Source of the DNA: RGIG5952 sp045603485
Lineage (GTDB): Bacteria > Verrucomicrobiota > Kiritimatiellia > RFP12 > JAAYLN01
Direction: 5' to 3'
Assembly: GCA_045603485.1 (NCBI GenBank)
Contig: JAZUMF010000130.1
Coordinates: 1-12,432 of the forward strand
Length of the DNA: 12,432 nt
In this document: positions 1-7,358 of the stretch, piece after piece
How positions within the stretch are numbered: position 1 is the stretch's first letter
How the letters are laid out: each line of letters starts with the position of its first letter
Position numbers and translations under genes: made by a program
Notes under the pieces: model-generated
What the model was told of the DNA's origin: nothing
The model's input: the letters and a program-made list of their open reading frames with translations, nothing else
Databases searched by the model: none

Positions 1-297
1 GAGTTTGAAAAGCATCGCAGCCTCTTTAATCCAAAGCGAAAAACAGGTGCAAGAGGCATAGGCTTATGCAAAGACTGGAATGGCCTAAGACTTTGCTCGG
101 CAAGAGACCTCAAAAAGTCGCCGATAACCTTCAAGGCTTAACGAAAATCCCTAAAAATTGCTAATCTTACCAATCTCAATGTCGCCAATTCTCCTGGTGA
201 CATAGGTGGCTTTTGTCTCTATATGTCTAATAATGGACAAAACAAGGCTATTTCAGCGATAAACAGCACTCCCAATATGCCGTTTTGGGTAATTTAG
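1..297 (+). pseudogene. Possible decayed or partial reading frame at the window edge
   Basis: Frame 1 is open from base 1 to a TAA at 139-141 (46 codons), then open again in the same frame to a TAG at 295-297 (51 codons). One internal stop over about 98 codons could mean a degraded gene running in from the left, or simply chance. The second half reads like protein (it includes GDIGGFCLYMSNNG) but matches no family I recognise. No start codon or ribosome binding site is visible inside the window. The region leads directly into the repeat cluster, which fits a decayed gene in a repeat-rich spacer. Confidence is low. Confidence 0.22.
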
Positions 298-346
298 GCT
301 GCAAAAATAGAGGCGCGTAAGATGAATGTGGCATTGGCATAGGGTT

Positions 347-515
347 GGGCCTGTCCCTTGTGCAAGAAGTTGATAATAAATTGATAAAGACATAACATGG
401 GTCTGTCCCTTATGCGGAAATGTAATAAAAAAACGGTGGTGAGATGTGAGGACTGTCCCTCGAGCGGGTATGTGCGCAAATTTGCGATAAGTGGCTGATG
501 TGGGTCTGTCCCTCA
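347..515 (+). repeat. Four spaced CTGTCCC repeats, ~52-bp period
   Basis: Four copies of an 11-bp core, GGG[C/T]CTGTCCC or AGGACTGTCCC, start at 347, 399, 449 and 502, giving spacings of 52, 50 and 53 bp. The first three are followed by T[T/C]-x-x-GC-rich/AA sequence (TTGTGCAAG, TTATGCGGAA, TCGAGCGGG); the fourth continues TCAGGTGA. The roughly 40-bp stretches between them are not alike. All copies face the same way, and some can form a small stem (GAGG/CCTC around copy 3). Related copies lie at 11779-12169. The core is too short for a CRISPR repeat. It resembles the short GGGACAG-type intergenic repeats often linked to REP-associated tyrosine transposases, but no such gene is in this window. 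Confidence 0.7.
475..486. promoter_or_regulatory. Perfect 12-bp palindrome CGCAAATTTGCG
   Basis: CGCAAATTTGCG is a perfect dyad lying between repeat copies 3 and 4, about 38 bp upstream of the -35 box of the metallophosphoesterase promoter. It could be a transcription-factor operator, but it may also be part of the repeat cluster. No regulator is assigned. Confidence 0.3.
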
Positions 516-523
516 GGTGATTA

Positions 524-551
524 TTTACAATAAATTACAATTTGATAGAAT
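524..551 (+). promoter_or_regulatory. Predicted sigma70 promoter of the metallophosphoesterase gene
   Basis: TTTACA (524-529) and TAGAAT (546-551) are separated by 16 bp and each match the sigma70 consensus at 5 of 6 positions. A start of transcription near 558 would give a leader of about 29 nt ending in the GAGGA ribosome binding site (571-575) upstream of the ATG at 587. Confidence 0.6.
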
Positions 552-586
552 GGTTGTAGTTTTGGCTTTTGAGGATTAACTTTAAA

Positions 587-1411
587 ATGAATATCATTGA
601 ATCAAGGTTGATTGTTGGTGCTGCGAAAGCATTTCGCGTAGTTCATCTTTCAGACACGCATTTAACTTATGCTGATATGCGTGATGGCGAACGCAAGGTT
701 TCGTTGGCTTTAACGAGAAGTAGAATTTTTCCGGATGCAGAGGATGTTTTGGCTGATGCTGTTAAGCTGTCAAATGAGTTGCAGCTGCCGATTTTGCATA
801 CTGGCGATTTGATTGATTTTGTTTCGATGTCAAATCTTGAGAAGGCTGGTGAATTTGCGTCAATGTGTGATCTCTTTTTTGCTGCAGGGAATCATGAGTT
901 TTCGCTTTATGTGGGTGAGGCGAAGGAGGATGCGAATTATCGTAATCAGAGTTTAGCGAATGTACAAGCCGTTTTTAAGAATAATATCCGTATGGCGTCG
1001 AGGGTTATCGGCGGTGTCAATTTTGTCGCTTTGGATAATGGTTATTATCTTTTTGATAATGAACAAGCCGATTTTTTGAGGAGTGAGGTGGATAAGGGGC
1101 TTCCTGTCGTGCTGATGGTGCATAATCCGCTTTTTGAGCGTAAGCTTTATGATTTGCAGATGTCCAAGTCTCCTTGTGCTTATCTGACGGCTGTTCCTGC
1201 CGAGCTTATGAGCTCTTATCCGCAAGAACGATTTGAGCAGCAATCGGCTGATTCCGTTACAGCAGGGGTTGTGCGTTTTATCGAAAATGAGCCGTTGATC
1301 AAGGCTGTATTAACGGGCCATTTGCATTATGACTATGAGGGTATGGTGGCGGGGCGTGTTCCTCAGATTGTCACGGGAAAGACTACTGCCCGTATTATAG
1401 AATTTTTATAG
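587..1411 (+). CDS. Calcineurin-like metallophosphoesterase
   Basis: A 274-residue predicted cytoplasmic phosphoesterase with the dinuclear-metal motifs in the expected order: SDTH (residues 22-25), GD (73-74), GNHE (101-104), the histidine in VHN (179) and GHLH (244-247). The family hydrolyses phosphomonoesters or phosphodiesters; the substrate cannot be read from sequence. I chose the ATG at 587 because GAGGA at 571-575 sits 11 nt upstream; an in-frame TTG at 569 would overlap that site. There is no signal peptide or membrane segment. It has its own promoter, and a 141-bp gap with a second promoter follows, so it is probably monocistronic or only loosely coupled to the next gene. It is unrelated in sequence to the YmdB-type phosphodiesterase further along. 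Confidence 0.85.
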   Translation: MNIIESRLIVGAAKAFRVVHLSDTHLTYADMRDGERKVSLALTRSRIFPDAEDVLADAVKLSNELQLPILHTGDLIDFVSMSNLEKAGEFASMCDLFFAAGNHEFSLYVGEAKEDANYRNQSLANVQAVFKNNIRMASRVIGGVNFVALDNGYYLFDNEQADFLRSEVDKGLPVVLMVHNPLFERKLYDLQMSKSPCAYLTAVPAELMSSYPQERFEQQSADSVTAGVVRFIENEPLIKAVLTGHLHYDYEGMVAGRVPQIVTGKTTARIIEFL

Positions 1412-1437
1412 CAAATCTATTCAAAGACTTTTATGAG

Positions 1438-1446
1438 TGATATAAT
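1438..1446 (+). promoter_or_regulatory. Extended -10 promoter before the fusion gene
   Basis: TGATATAAT is a perfect extended -10 element. The -35 is weak (TTCAAA at 1420-1425 with 15-bp spacing, or TATTCA at 1418-1423 with 17). Transcription from about 1453 would give a leader of about 100 nt before the ATG at 1553. This is likely the main promoter for the operon from 1553 onward. Confidence 0.5.
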
Positions 1447-1465
1447 AGTAATGTTTTTTAGGTTT

Positions 1466-1536
1466 GAGAAATGGATTTCTTCTCAGCCCGCGGTTGGTTG
1501 AGAATGGTGTTGTGTTTTAAAGTCTGTGAATCAGAC
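1466..1536 (+). promoter_or_regulatory. Structured leader with hairpins before the fusion gene
   Basis: Three small dyads lie in the predicted leader. AGAAA/TTTCT (1467-1471 with 1476-1480) and TTCTCA/TGAGAA (1480-1485 with 1499-1504) abut at 1480 and partly exclude each other. GTCTG/CAGAC (1522-1526 with 1532-1536) ends five bases before the GGAG ribosome binding site (1542-1545). There is no terminator-like U-run, so any control would be at translation. The stems are short and could be chance. Confidence 0.25.
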
Positions 1537-1552
1537 CTGACGGAGTAAAATA

Positions 1553-3835
1553 ATGGATAATATATTGCATGAGGTTGCGGAGCGCATACGCGAGACGCGC
1601 CTTGTTTGTGAAATCTCCGAGGAGGAGATGGCGTCATGCACTGGCGTTTCGCTTGATGTGTATCGTGAATTGGAGGCGGGACGAGCTGATTTTACTTTTA
1701 CTTTTATTTATAAGTGCGCCTCCCGATTTGGTATTGATACTACAGATCTTTTGAAGGGTACAAGCCCTACTCTTGCCGATTACAGCATTACAAGAAGGGG
1801 CGGGGGATTGCCTATTGCCCGCCGTAAGGGGTTTCGTTACAACAATCTTGCTCCTCTGTTCAAGAATAAGTTTGCAGAGCCTTTTATCGTTCGCGCCAAT
1901 TGCGTGAAGGATGATATGAAAGCTCCTATCAAGTTGAGTGCTCATGAGGGGCAGGAATATGACTATATTCTTTCAGGCAAGTTGAAGGTTTCGATAGATG
2001 GCCACGAGGAGGTTCTGGGTCCTGGTGATTCTATCTATTACAACAGCTCGAAGCCTCACGGTATGATTGCGTGGGAGGAGGATTGCGAGTTTCTTGCGGT
2101 TGTCATTTCAACCGGAGGCGCGGCTTATGACTATCCCGAGAATCTTTCGGATGAAGCTGTTGAAGCTGTCCGAGAGGTTAAGCTTTCTCCTTTGCCCGAC
2201 AATCCTGTCGCAGCCCGTTTTATCGAGTGTACCGAGGATAACGGCAAACTTGTGAAGATTGCCTTTAAGAATGAAGATAAATACAATTTCGCATACGATA
2301 CGGTGGATGCTATTGCTGAAAAATCTCCCGATAAGTGTGCGCTTATCCATCTTGACCGCGAGAAGAACGAGCGTCGTTTCTCTTATCGGGATATTTCGCT
2401 TTTGTCGAATCGTGCTGCAAACTACTTTGAATCGCTCGGAATTAAGCCTGGTGATACTGTAATGCTGGTTTTGAAGCGGCATTGGCAGTTCTGGATTGCT
2501 TCAATTGCCCTTCACAAGATTGGCGCTGTGGCAATTCCCGCAACTCACATGTTGGTTGAGCATGATTTTGATTATCGTTATCGTGCTGCCGGTGTAACTG
2601 CAATTGTGTGTACCGCTGACGGTGAGACGGCATCTCACGCTGAAGCAGCTGCAAAGCATGTTCCTCAAAAGATTGTTAAGGTTGTAGTAAATGGTCATCG
2701 CGAGGGTTGGCATTCGTTTGATGATGAATTTATGTCATTCCCGGATGCTTTCGCCCGAAAGGCTGAGGCTTGCGGTGACGCTACGATGTATATGCTTTTT
2801 ACAAGCGGTACTACGGGTTATCCAAAGATTGCCGCCCACAGCTTTAAGTATGCTTTGGGGCACTATATTACTGCCCGTTATTGGCATAATGCCGACCCTA
2901 ACGGAATTCATTTTACGATTTCCGATACTGGTTGGGGTAAGGCTTTATGGGGTAAGCTTTACGGACAATGGCTTTGCGAGAGTTGTGTCTTTGCCTACGA
3001 CTTTGACAAATTCGATGCTGAGGATTTGTTGCCTCTCTTTAAGAAGTATGGCATAACTACATTCTGTGCGCCGCCTACGATGTTCCGTTTCTTTATCAAG
3101 GCGGGCATTGAGAATTATGACCTTTCGTCTCTCAAGCATGTGACTATTGCCGGTGAGGCTTTGAATCCTGAGGTCTTCAACAAGTTTAAGGAGTATACTG
3201 GTCTTTCTTTGATGGAGGGCTTCGGTCAGACTGAGACGACGCTGGTCATCGCCAATTTTGTCGGCGATACGCCTAAGCCCGGCTCTATGGGTAAGCCTTC
3301 TCCGATGTATGATGTCGATATCGTCACTCCTGAGGGTAAATCTTGTGATGTCGGCGAGACAGGCGAGATTGTCATCAGAACCCATGAGGCGATTCCTTGC
3401 GGTCTTTACAAGGGCTATTACAGGGATGAGGCTGCGACTAAGGCGGCATGGCATGATGGCGCATATCACACGGGTGATACTGCATGGCGCGATGAGGATG
3501 GCTACTTCTGGTATGTCGGCCGCATTGACGATGTGATTAAGTCTTCGGGTTACCGCATCGGCCCGTTTGAGATTGAATCGGTTATCATGGAGCTTCCTTA
3601 TGTTCTTGAATGTGCCATTACGGCTGTTCCCGACGAGATTCGCGGTCAGGTCGTAAAGGCTTCGATTGTTCTTGTCAAGGGCAAGGAGGGAACTCCTGAG
3701 CTTGTCAAGGAAATCCAGACATATGTCAAGGAGCATACGGCTCCATACAAGTATCCGCGTATCGTGGAGTTCCTGCAAGAACTGCCCAAAACCATCAGCG
3801 GTAAGATTCGCCGCGTGGAATTGCGTTCAAAGTAG
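1553..3835 (+). CDS. HTH-cupin-acyl-CoA ligase fusion (AMP-forming)
   Basis: A 760-residue protein in three parts: an XRE-type helix-turn-helix (about 5-68), a cupin (about 127-187, including HEGQEYDYILSGKL and the PGDS turn at 157-160), and an ANL-superfamily adenylating enzyme (about 245-760). Core motifs are intact: LFTSGTTGYPK (415-425), GFGQTET (556-562), HTGD (639-642), GRIDDVIKSSGYRIG (656-670) and PKTISGK with catalytic Lys751. The ISDTGWGKALWGKLYG segment (456-471) resembles medium-chain acyl-CoA synthetases, so it probably converts a carboxylate, ATP and CoA to an acyl-CoA; chain length is unknown. Start ATG 1553 follows GGAG at 1542-1545. HTH-cupin proteins usually sense small molecules; here the sensor is joined to the enzyme, which may self-regulate or act as a ligand-gated enzyme (inference). 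The phytase-like gene follows after 34 bp. Confidence 0.9.
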   Translation: MDNILHEVAERIRETRLVCEISEEEMASCTGVSLDVYRELEAGRADFTFTFIYKCASRFGIDTTDLLKGTSPTLADYSITRRGGGLPIARRKGFRYNNLAPLFKNKFAEPFIVRANCVKDDMKAPIKLSAHEGQEYDYILSGKLKVSIDGHEEVLGPGDSIYYNSSKPHGMIAWEEDCEFLAVVISTGGAAYDYPENLSDEAVEAVREVKLSPLPDNPVAARFIECTEDNGKLVKIAFKNEDKYNFAYDTVDAIAEKSPDKCALIHLDREKNERRFSYRDISLLSNRAANYFESLGIKPGDTVMLVLKRHWQFWIASIALHKIGAVAIPATHMLVEHDFDYRYRAAGVTAIVCTADGETASHAEAAAKHVPQKIVKVVVNGHREGWHSFDDEFMSFPDAFARKAEACGDATMYMLFTSGTTGYPKIAAHSFKYALGHYITARYWHNADPNGIHFTISDTGWGKALWGKLYGQWLCESCVFAYDFDKFDAEDLLPLFKKYGITTFCAPPTMFRFFIKAGIENYDLSSLKHVTIAGEALNPEVFNKFKEYTGLSLMEGFGQTETTLVIANFVGDTPKPGSMGKPSPMYDVDIVTPEGKSCDVGETGEIVIRTHEAIPCGLYKGYYRDEAATKAAWHDGAYHTGDTAWRDEDGYFWYVGRIDDVIKSSGYRIGPFEIESVIMELPYVLECAITAVPDEIRGQVVKASIVLVKGKEGTPELVKEIQTYVKEHTAPYKYPRIVEFLQELPKTISGKIRRVELRSK

Positions 3836-3869
3836 GGCATATAATGGTTGACACAAGGCAGGTGTAGTT

Positions 3870-4880
3870 ATGGGTGGATCTTTAAAGAAAATTTTTGTTT
3901 CTGCTTTATCTGCACTTGCCTTTGTCAATATAGGCTGTGCATCAGCATTTCCAAATTCAACTTTTGAGATTGCCGAGGTTGATGTCTATTCTCCATCAGG
4001 GGCTCCCGACGGTTTGAGCGGTCTGGCTTATGTCGGCGGCAACAGGTATCTTGCGGTTGATGACCACGGCGGCAGGCTCTTTGAGCTTTTTATCGATACC
4101 AATCCTGAGACGGGCAAAATTAAGGGCTTTAAGCTCGGCTCCTGCACCGTCCTAAAGGGCGGTGTCGACCTTGAGAGTCTTGCTTATGATTCAAAAACAG
4201 GCGAGCTTTGGGTTTCTGATGAACGAAAGCAGTTTATCCGCGAATACAATTCTTCGGGTGAGCCGCTTCGCGAGGCTCCTGTAGATGATATTTTTAAGAA
4301 GACTCGTTATTTAATGGGTTTTGAGTCTTTGGCAATGAATAGTGCCGCAACGGAGCTTTGGACTGCAAACGAGGAAGCTCTGCGCGTTGATGGCGCGTTG
4401 GCATCGCGTACCAATGGTTCGCTGGTGAGATTGGTTAAATATGTCCGTCAGTCAACTAACGAGAATTGGAGTGTCGGGGCGATGTATCCTTATTTGACTG
4501 ACCCTTTGGCGGGCGCGAATTTCAGAGGTGTACAGCGCAGCGGTCTAACTGACATGTGTGTCCTTGATGACGGGGCGTTGCTTGTTCTTGAAAGAGAATT
4601 TAGTCGTGTAGGGCTTGTACCGCGATTCCGCTTGCGTCTTTACCGTGTTGTTGTTGATGGCGCAACTGATGTAAAAGACCTGAAGGGTCTGATTGGAAAA
4701 GAATATGTCGTTGCGAGCAAGGAGTTGCTTTATGAAACTAAGGGCTTTGCCATGTATGAAGGTATGGCACTTGGCCCGAAGTTGTCTGACGGTTCGCGAC
4801 TCATGCTTGTTGTCTCGGATGCAAATGAGGGCGGACTGATTCGCTTTCTTTCGCTTAAGATTTCTACGAAAAAGCCTTAA
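3870..4880 (+). CDS. Exported phytase-like (esterase-like) beta-propeller protein
   Basis: A 336-residue protein with a signal peptide: KK at 6-7, a hydrophobic stretch at 9-22 and a likely cleavage after ASA (24-26). The Cys at 23 is not in a proper lipobox (Asn at -3), so signal peptidase I processing is favoured. The mature part resembles the 'esterase-like activity of phytase' family: DGLSGLAY (47-54), DLESLAYD (100-107), FESLA (151-155), GLTDM (225-229), LLVLERE (237-243), YEGMALGP (296-303) and VVSDAN (314-319), a spaced repeat pattern typical of such propellers. Substrate is unknown; despite the name, phytate hydrolysis is not implied. The start is supported by CAGGTG about 6 nt upstream. 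It lies 34 bp after the ligase gene and 25 bp before rny, so it is co-transcribed. Confidence 0.78.
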   Translation: MGGSLKKIFVSALSALAFVNIGCASAFPNSTFEIAEVDVYSPSGAPDGLSGLAYVGGNRYLAVDDHGGRLFELFIDTNPETGKIKGFKLGSCTVLKGGVDLESLAYDSKTGELWVSDERKQFIREYNSSGEPLREAPVDDIFKKTRYLMGFESLAMNSAATELWTANEEALRVDGALASRTNGSLVRLVKYVRQSTNENWSVGAMYPYLTDPLAGANFRGVQRSGLTDMCVLDDGALLVLEREFSRVGLVPRFRLRLYRVVVDGATDVKDLKGLIGKEYVVASKELLYETKGFAMYEGMALGPKLSDGSRLMLVVSDANEGGLIRFLSLKISTKKP

Positions 4881-4905
4881 GTATTGTTAATGAGGGTATT
4901 TGATA

Positions 4906-6456
4906 ATGACTGAAGTGCTATATGTTGCCTGTGTCATAGTCGGTCTTCTGCTTGGCTATGGCATTCGTTCGTTTTTTGCAAAGCGTCAATATGATTCAAT
5001 TGAAAAGCAGGCTCGTGCCAAGCTGGAGTCGGCAGATGCTGAGGTTTCTCGCAAACTTCGCGAGGCTGATATTCAGGCTCGAATGGAGGTTGTTCAGGCG
5101 CGTGAGCAATTTGAGGCATCTGCCAAGGTGCGTCAGGCTGCTTTGCAGGAGAAGGATGACAGATTGTCTGCCCGGGAGGAGAATATTGAGCGTAAGCTTC
5201 ATATACTGGAGGAGAAGGAGCGTTCAATAAAGGCTACCGAGGAATCCCAAGATAATACAGCAAGGGAGCTGGCGTCAAGGGAGGATATGATTGAGAAACG
5301 CGAGGCTGAGTCACTTGCCAGGATGCAAAAGGTCGCGGGCATGACCATTGAAGAGGCAAAGGTTTCTTTACGAAATAAGGTCAAGGACGCAGTCAAGGCT
5401 GAATGTGGCGCTTTTTATCGTAGGCGTTATGAGGAGGCGAAAAACGAGGCTGACAGAAAGGCCGCCGATTTGATTGCATACGCAGTCCGCCGTTATGCCG
5501 CAGGTCACGCCGGCGAGTCGATGACGAGCAGGGTGTCGCTTCCCAATACTGAAATCAAGGGGCGCATCATTGGCCGTGATGGTCGTAATGTTAGAACAAT
5601 TGAGGCGGCAACAGGTGTGACGCTTCTTGTTGATGGTATGCCAGATTCCGTCGTTGTTTCGTGCTTTAATCCTATTCGTCGAGAGATAGCACGACAGGCT
5701 TTGGTTTCTTTGATTGCCGATGGCCGTATTCATCCGGCAAGTATTGAGACTGCCGTTGCAAAGGCAAAAGAGAATTTAGAGGAGACAATGTTTCAGGTCG
5801 GTAAGGAGACTGCTTATCAGCTGAAGTTGGAAGGTTTCCCCCGTGAGATTTTAATAGCAATAGGAAGACTGCAATTCAGATTGAGTTTTTCGCAGAATGT
5901 CCTTGAACATTCGATTGAGGTTGCCCGCTTGATGGGATCGATGGCGGACGAGCTTAAGCTTGACGGACAGCTTGCGCGCCGAATTGGTTTGCTGCACGAT
6001 ATTGGAAAGGGTTTGACTGACGAGGTCGAAGGCGGTCATGCAAAGATTGGTGCTGACTTGCTTTCAAAGTATGGAGAGGATCCAATCCTCATCAATGCAG
6101 TTGCTTCTCACCATGAAGAGGTTGAGCCTAATAGCGTTTATGCGGTTCTATGTTCTGCCGCAGACGCTATTTCGTCGGCGCGTCCGGGTGCCCGCAATGA
6201 GTCGACAGAGCTATATTACGAGCGTATTGAGCGTCTTGAAGAAATTGCAAAATCCCGTCAGGGCGTTAATACCGCCTTTGCAATTCAGGCGGGGCATGAG
6301 CTTCGTGTCGTAATCGATCCAGATGTTTTGAGTGATAACGACGCAATGATTTTAGCTCACGATATCAGCTCAGATATTGAAGCGAACCTTAAATATCCCG
6401 GCCAAATCCGCGTGGTTATTATCAGAGAAAAGCGTTGCATAGAATATGCCCGTTGA
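4906..6456 (+). CDS. rny: Ribonuclease Y
   Basis: RNase Y is a membrane-anchored endoribonuclease that starts decay and processing of many mRNAs. The 516-residue protein has every expected part: an N-terminal membrane segment (about 3-24), a long charged coiled coil (about 28-195), a KH RNA-binding domain with GRIIGRDGRN (219-228), and an HD domain with H335, the HD pair H364-D365 in LLHDIGK, H378, SHH (401-403) and D420. The C-terminus (YPGQIRVVIIREKR...EYAR) matches the conserved family ending, and the length is typical (about 520). ATG 4906 is preferred over an in-frame TTG at 4900 because TGAGGG (4891-4896) is better spaced for it. It is followed 29 bp later by the ymdB-like gene, the same order as in Bacillus subtilis. 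Confidence 0.97.
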   Translation: MTEVLYVACVIVGLLLGYGIRSFFAKRQYDSIEKQARAKLESADAEVSRKLREADIQARMEVVQAREQFEASAKVRQAALQEKDDRLSAREENIERKLHILEEKERSIKATEESQDNTARELASREDMIEKREAESLARMQKVAGMTIEEAKVSLRNKVKDAVKAECGAFYRRRYEEAKNEADRKAADLIAYAVRRYAAGHAGESMTSRVSLPNTEIKGRIIGRDGRNVRTIEAATGVTLLVDGMPDSVVVSCFNPIRREIARQALVSLIADGRIHPASIETAVAKAKENLEETMFQVGKETAYQLKLEGFPREILIAIGRLQFRLSFSQNVLEHSIEVARLMGSMADELKLDGQLARRIGLLHDIGKGLTDEVEGGHAKIGADLLSKYGEDPILINAVASHHEEVEPNSVYAVLCSAADAISSARPGARNESTELYYERIERLEEIAKSRQGVNTAFAIQAGHELRVVIDPDVLSDNDAMILAHDISSDIEANLKYPGQIRVVIIREKRCIEYAR

Positions 6457-6485
6457 TGGCTGTTGATTAGAGGAGATTGTAAGGG

Positions 6486-7286
6486 ATGAAAATTTTGTGG
6501 GTTGGGGATATCGTAGGAAGCCCTGGAAGACGGATGTTTGCTCAAGTTGCCAAAGAGCTGAAGGGCTCTAATCAAGTAGCGGCAATCATAGCGAATGGAG
6601 AAAATGCAGCTGCCGGAAATGGCATCACAGAGCCATTAGCTCAAGAATTGATTTCTGCCGGAGCCGATGTCGTTACTCTTGGTGATCATGTCTGGGGACA
6701 AAAAGGCAGTGAACAGGTTGTTGCTTCCATGAAGCGGGTTGTGCGCCCCGCAAACCTTCCGTCGGGTTGTCCAGGCGTGGGTGTCGCAACCATTCAGACT
6801 GCCACCTTTGGACCAATTACCGTGATGGCTTTTTTAGGGCGTGTCTTTATGCAGCCGGTTGATTGTCCATTTTTAACGGCAGATGCAATTCTTGAGAAGC
6901 TGTCTGGATGTGCCGGGCCGATATTTGCCGAGATTCATGCCGAGGCGACATCTGAGAAAATCGCGTTTGGCCGTTATCTTGATGGTCGCGTTTGCGCGGT
7001 TGCCGGTACTCATACCCATGTGCCGACAAATGACTGCCAGATTTTACCAAATGGTACGGCATATATAACAGACCTGGGAATGACGGGACCGATTGATTCT
7101 GTGATTGGACGAGAGGTGCCACCGGTGATAAAGAAGTTCAAGACAGGCATGCCTCAAAAGTTTGATGTCGGAGCCGGACCTGCCATTTTACAAGGTGTAA
7201 TTATTGATGTTGACCGTACGACAAAAAAGGCACTCTCTATTACACCCTACATCCGCAGAGAGAGCGAGCCAGGTCGTCTTGCTTGA
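6486..7286 (+). CDS. ymdB: YmdB-family metallophosphoesterase (cyclic nucleotide phosphodiesterase)
   Basis: A 266-residue member of the TIGR00282/YmdB family; Bacillus YmdB hydrolyses 2',3'-cyclic nucleotides and influences biofilm and motility decisions. Length and collinearity with the family are excellent: GDIVGSPGR (7-15), NGEN (37-40), GDHVW (66-70), HAEATSEK (151-158), GTHTHV (174-179) and TDLGMTGP (195-202). Expected metal ligands D8, E39, H151, H176 and H178 are present, but the residue normally Asn in the GNH-type motif is Asp67. The start is supported by AGGAG at 6471-6475. It directly follows rny, a pairing that suggests a shared role in RNA turnover. A promoter for the next gene overlaps its stop codon. 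Confidence 0.93.
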   Translation: MKILWVGDIVGSPGRRMFAQVAKELKGSNQVAAIIANGENAAAGNGITEPLAQELISAGADVVTLGDHVWGQKGSEQVVASMKRVVRPANLPSGCPGVGVATIQTATFGPITVMAFLGRVFMQPVDCPFLTADAILEKLSGCAGPIFAEIHAEATSEKIAFGRYLDGRVCAVAGTHTHVPTNDCQILPNGTAYITDLGMTGPIDSVIGREVPPVIKKFKTGMPQKFDVGAGPAILQGVIIDVDRTTKKALSITPYIRRESEPGRLA

Positions 7287-7311
7287 CATTTTTGCCGTTT
7301 TCAACGATTAT
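7283..7311 (+). promoter_or_regulatory. Predicted internal promoter overlapping the ymdB stop codon
   Basis: TTGACA (7283-7288, perfect -35) overlaps the TGA stop of ymdB. GATTAT (7306-7311, 4 of 6) lies 17 bp downstream. The -10 lies in a dyad, AACGAT (7303-7308) and ATCGTT (7316-7321), that could be an operator. A transcript would begin near 7318, about 40 nt before the LysM gene. Confidence 0.45.
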
Positions 7312-7358
7312 ATATATCGTTTAACTTGTCTACCAACATTTTGTGAGTTTGATTTGAG

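Noticed and set aside
294..479. Minus-strand open frame of 61 codons
   Set aside because: It is built from the CTGTCCC repeat units, which explains its internal similarity (EGQS, RDRP, KGQA).
347..515. CRISPR array
   Set aside because: Spacing is regular but the repeat is only about 11-15 bp and diverged, and there are no cas genes.
569..586. TTG start for the metallophosphoesterase
   Set aside because: The GAGGA ribosome binding site overlaps this start; the ATG at 587 is correctly spaced.
2945..3778. Long minus-strand open frame (277 codons) opposite the ligase gene
   Set aside because: It lies wholly antisense to the conserved ligase domain, has no family features and is explained by that gene's codon pattern.
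3870..3950. Lipoprotein signal for the phytase-like protein
   Set aside because: The Cys at 23 follows N-I-G; Asn at -3 does not fit a lipobox, while ASA before residue 27 fits signal peptidase I.
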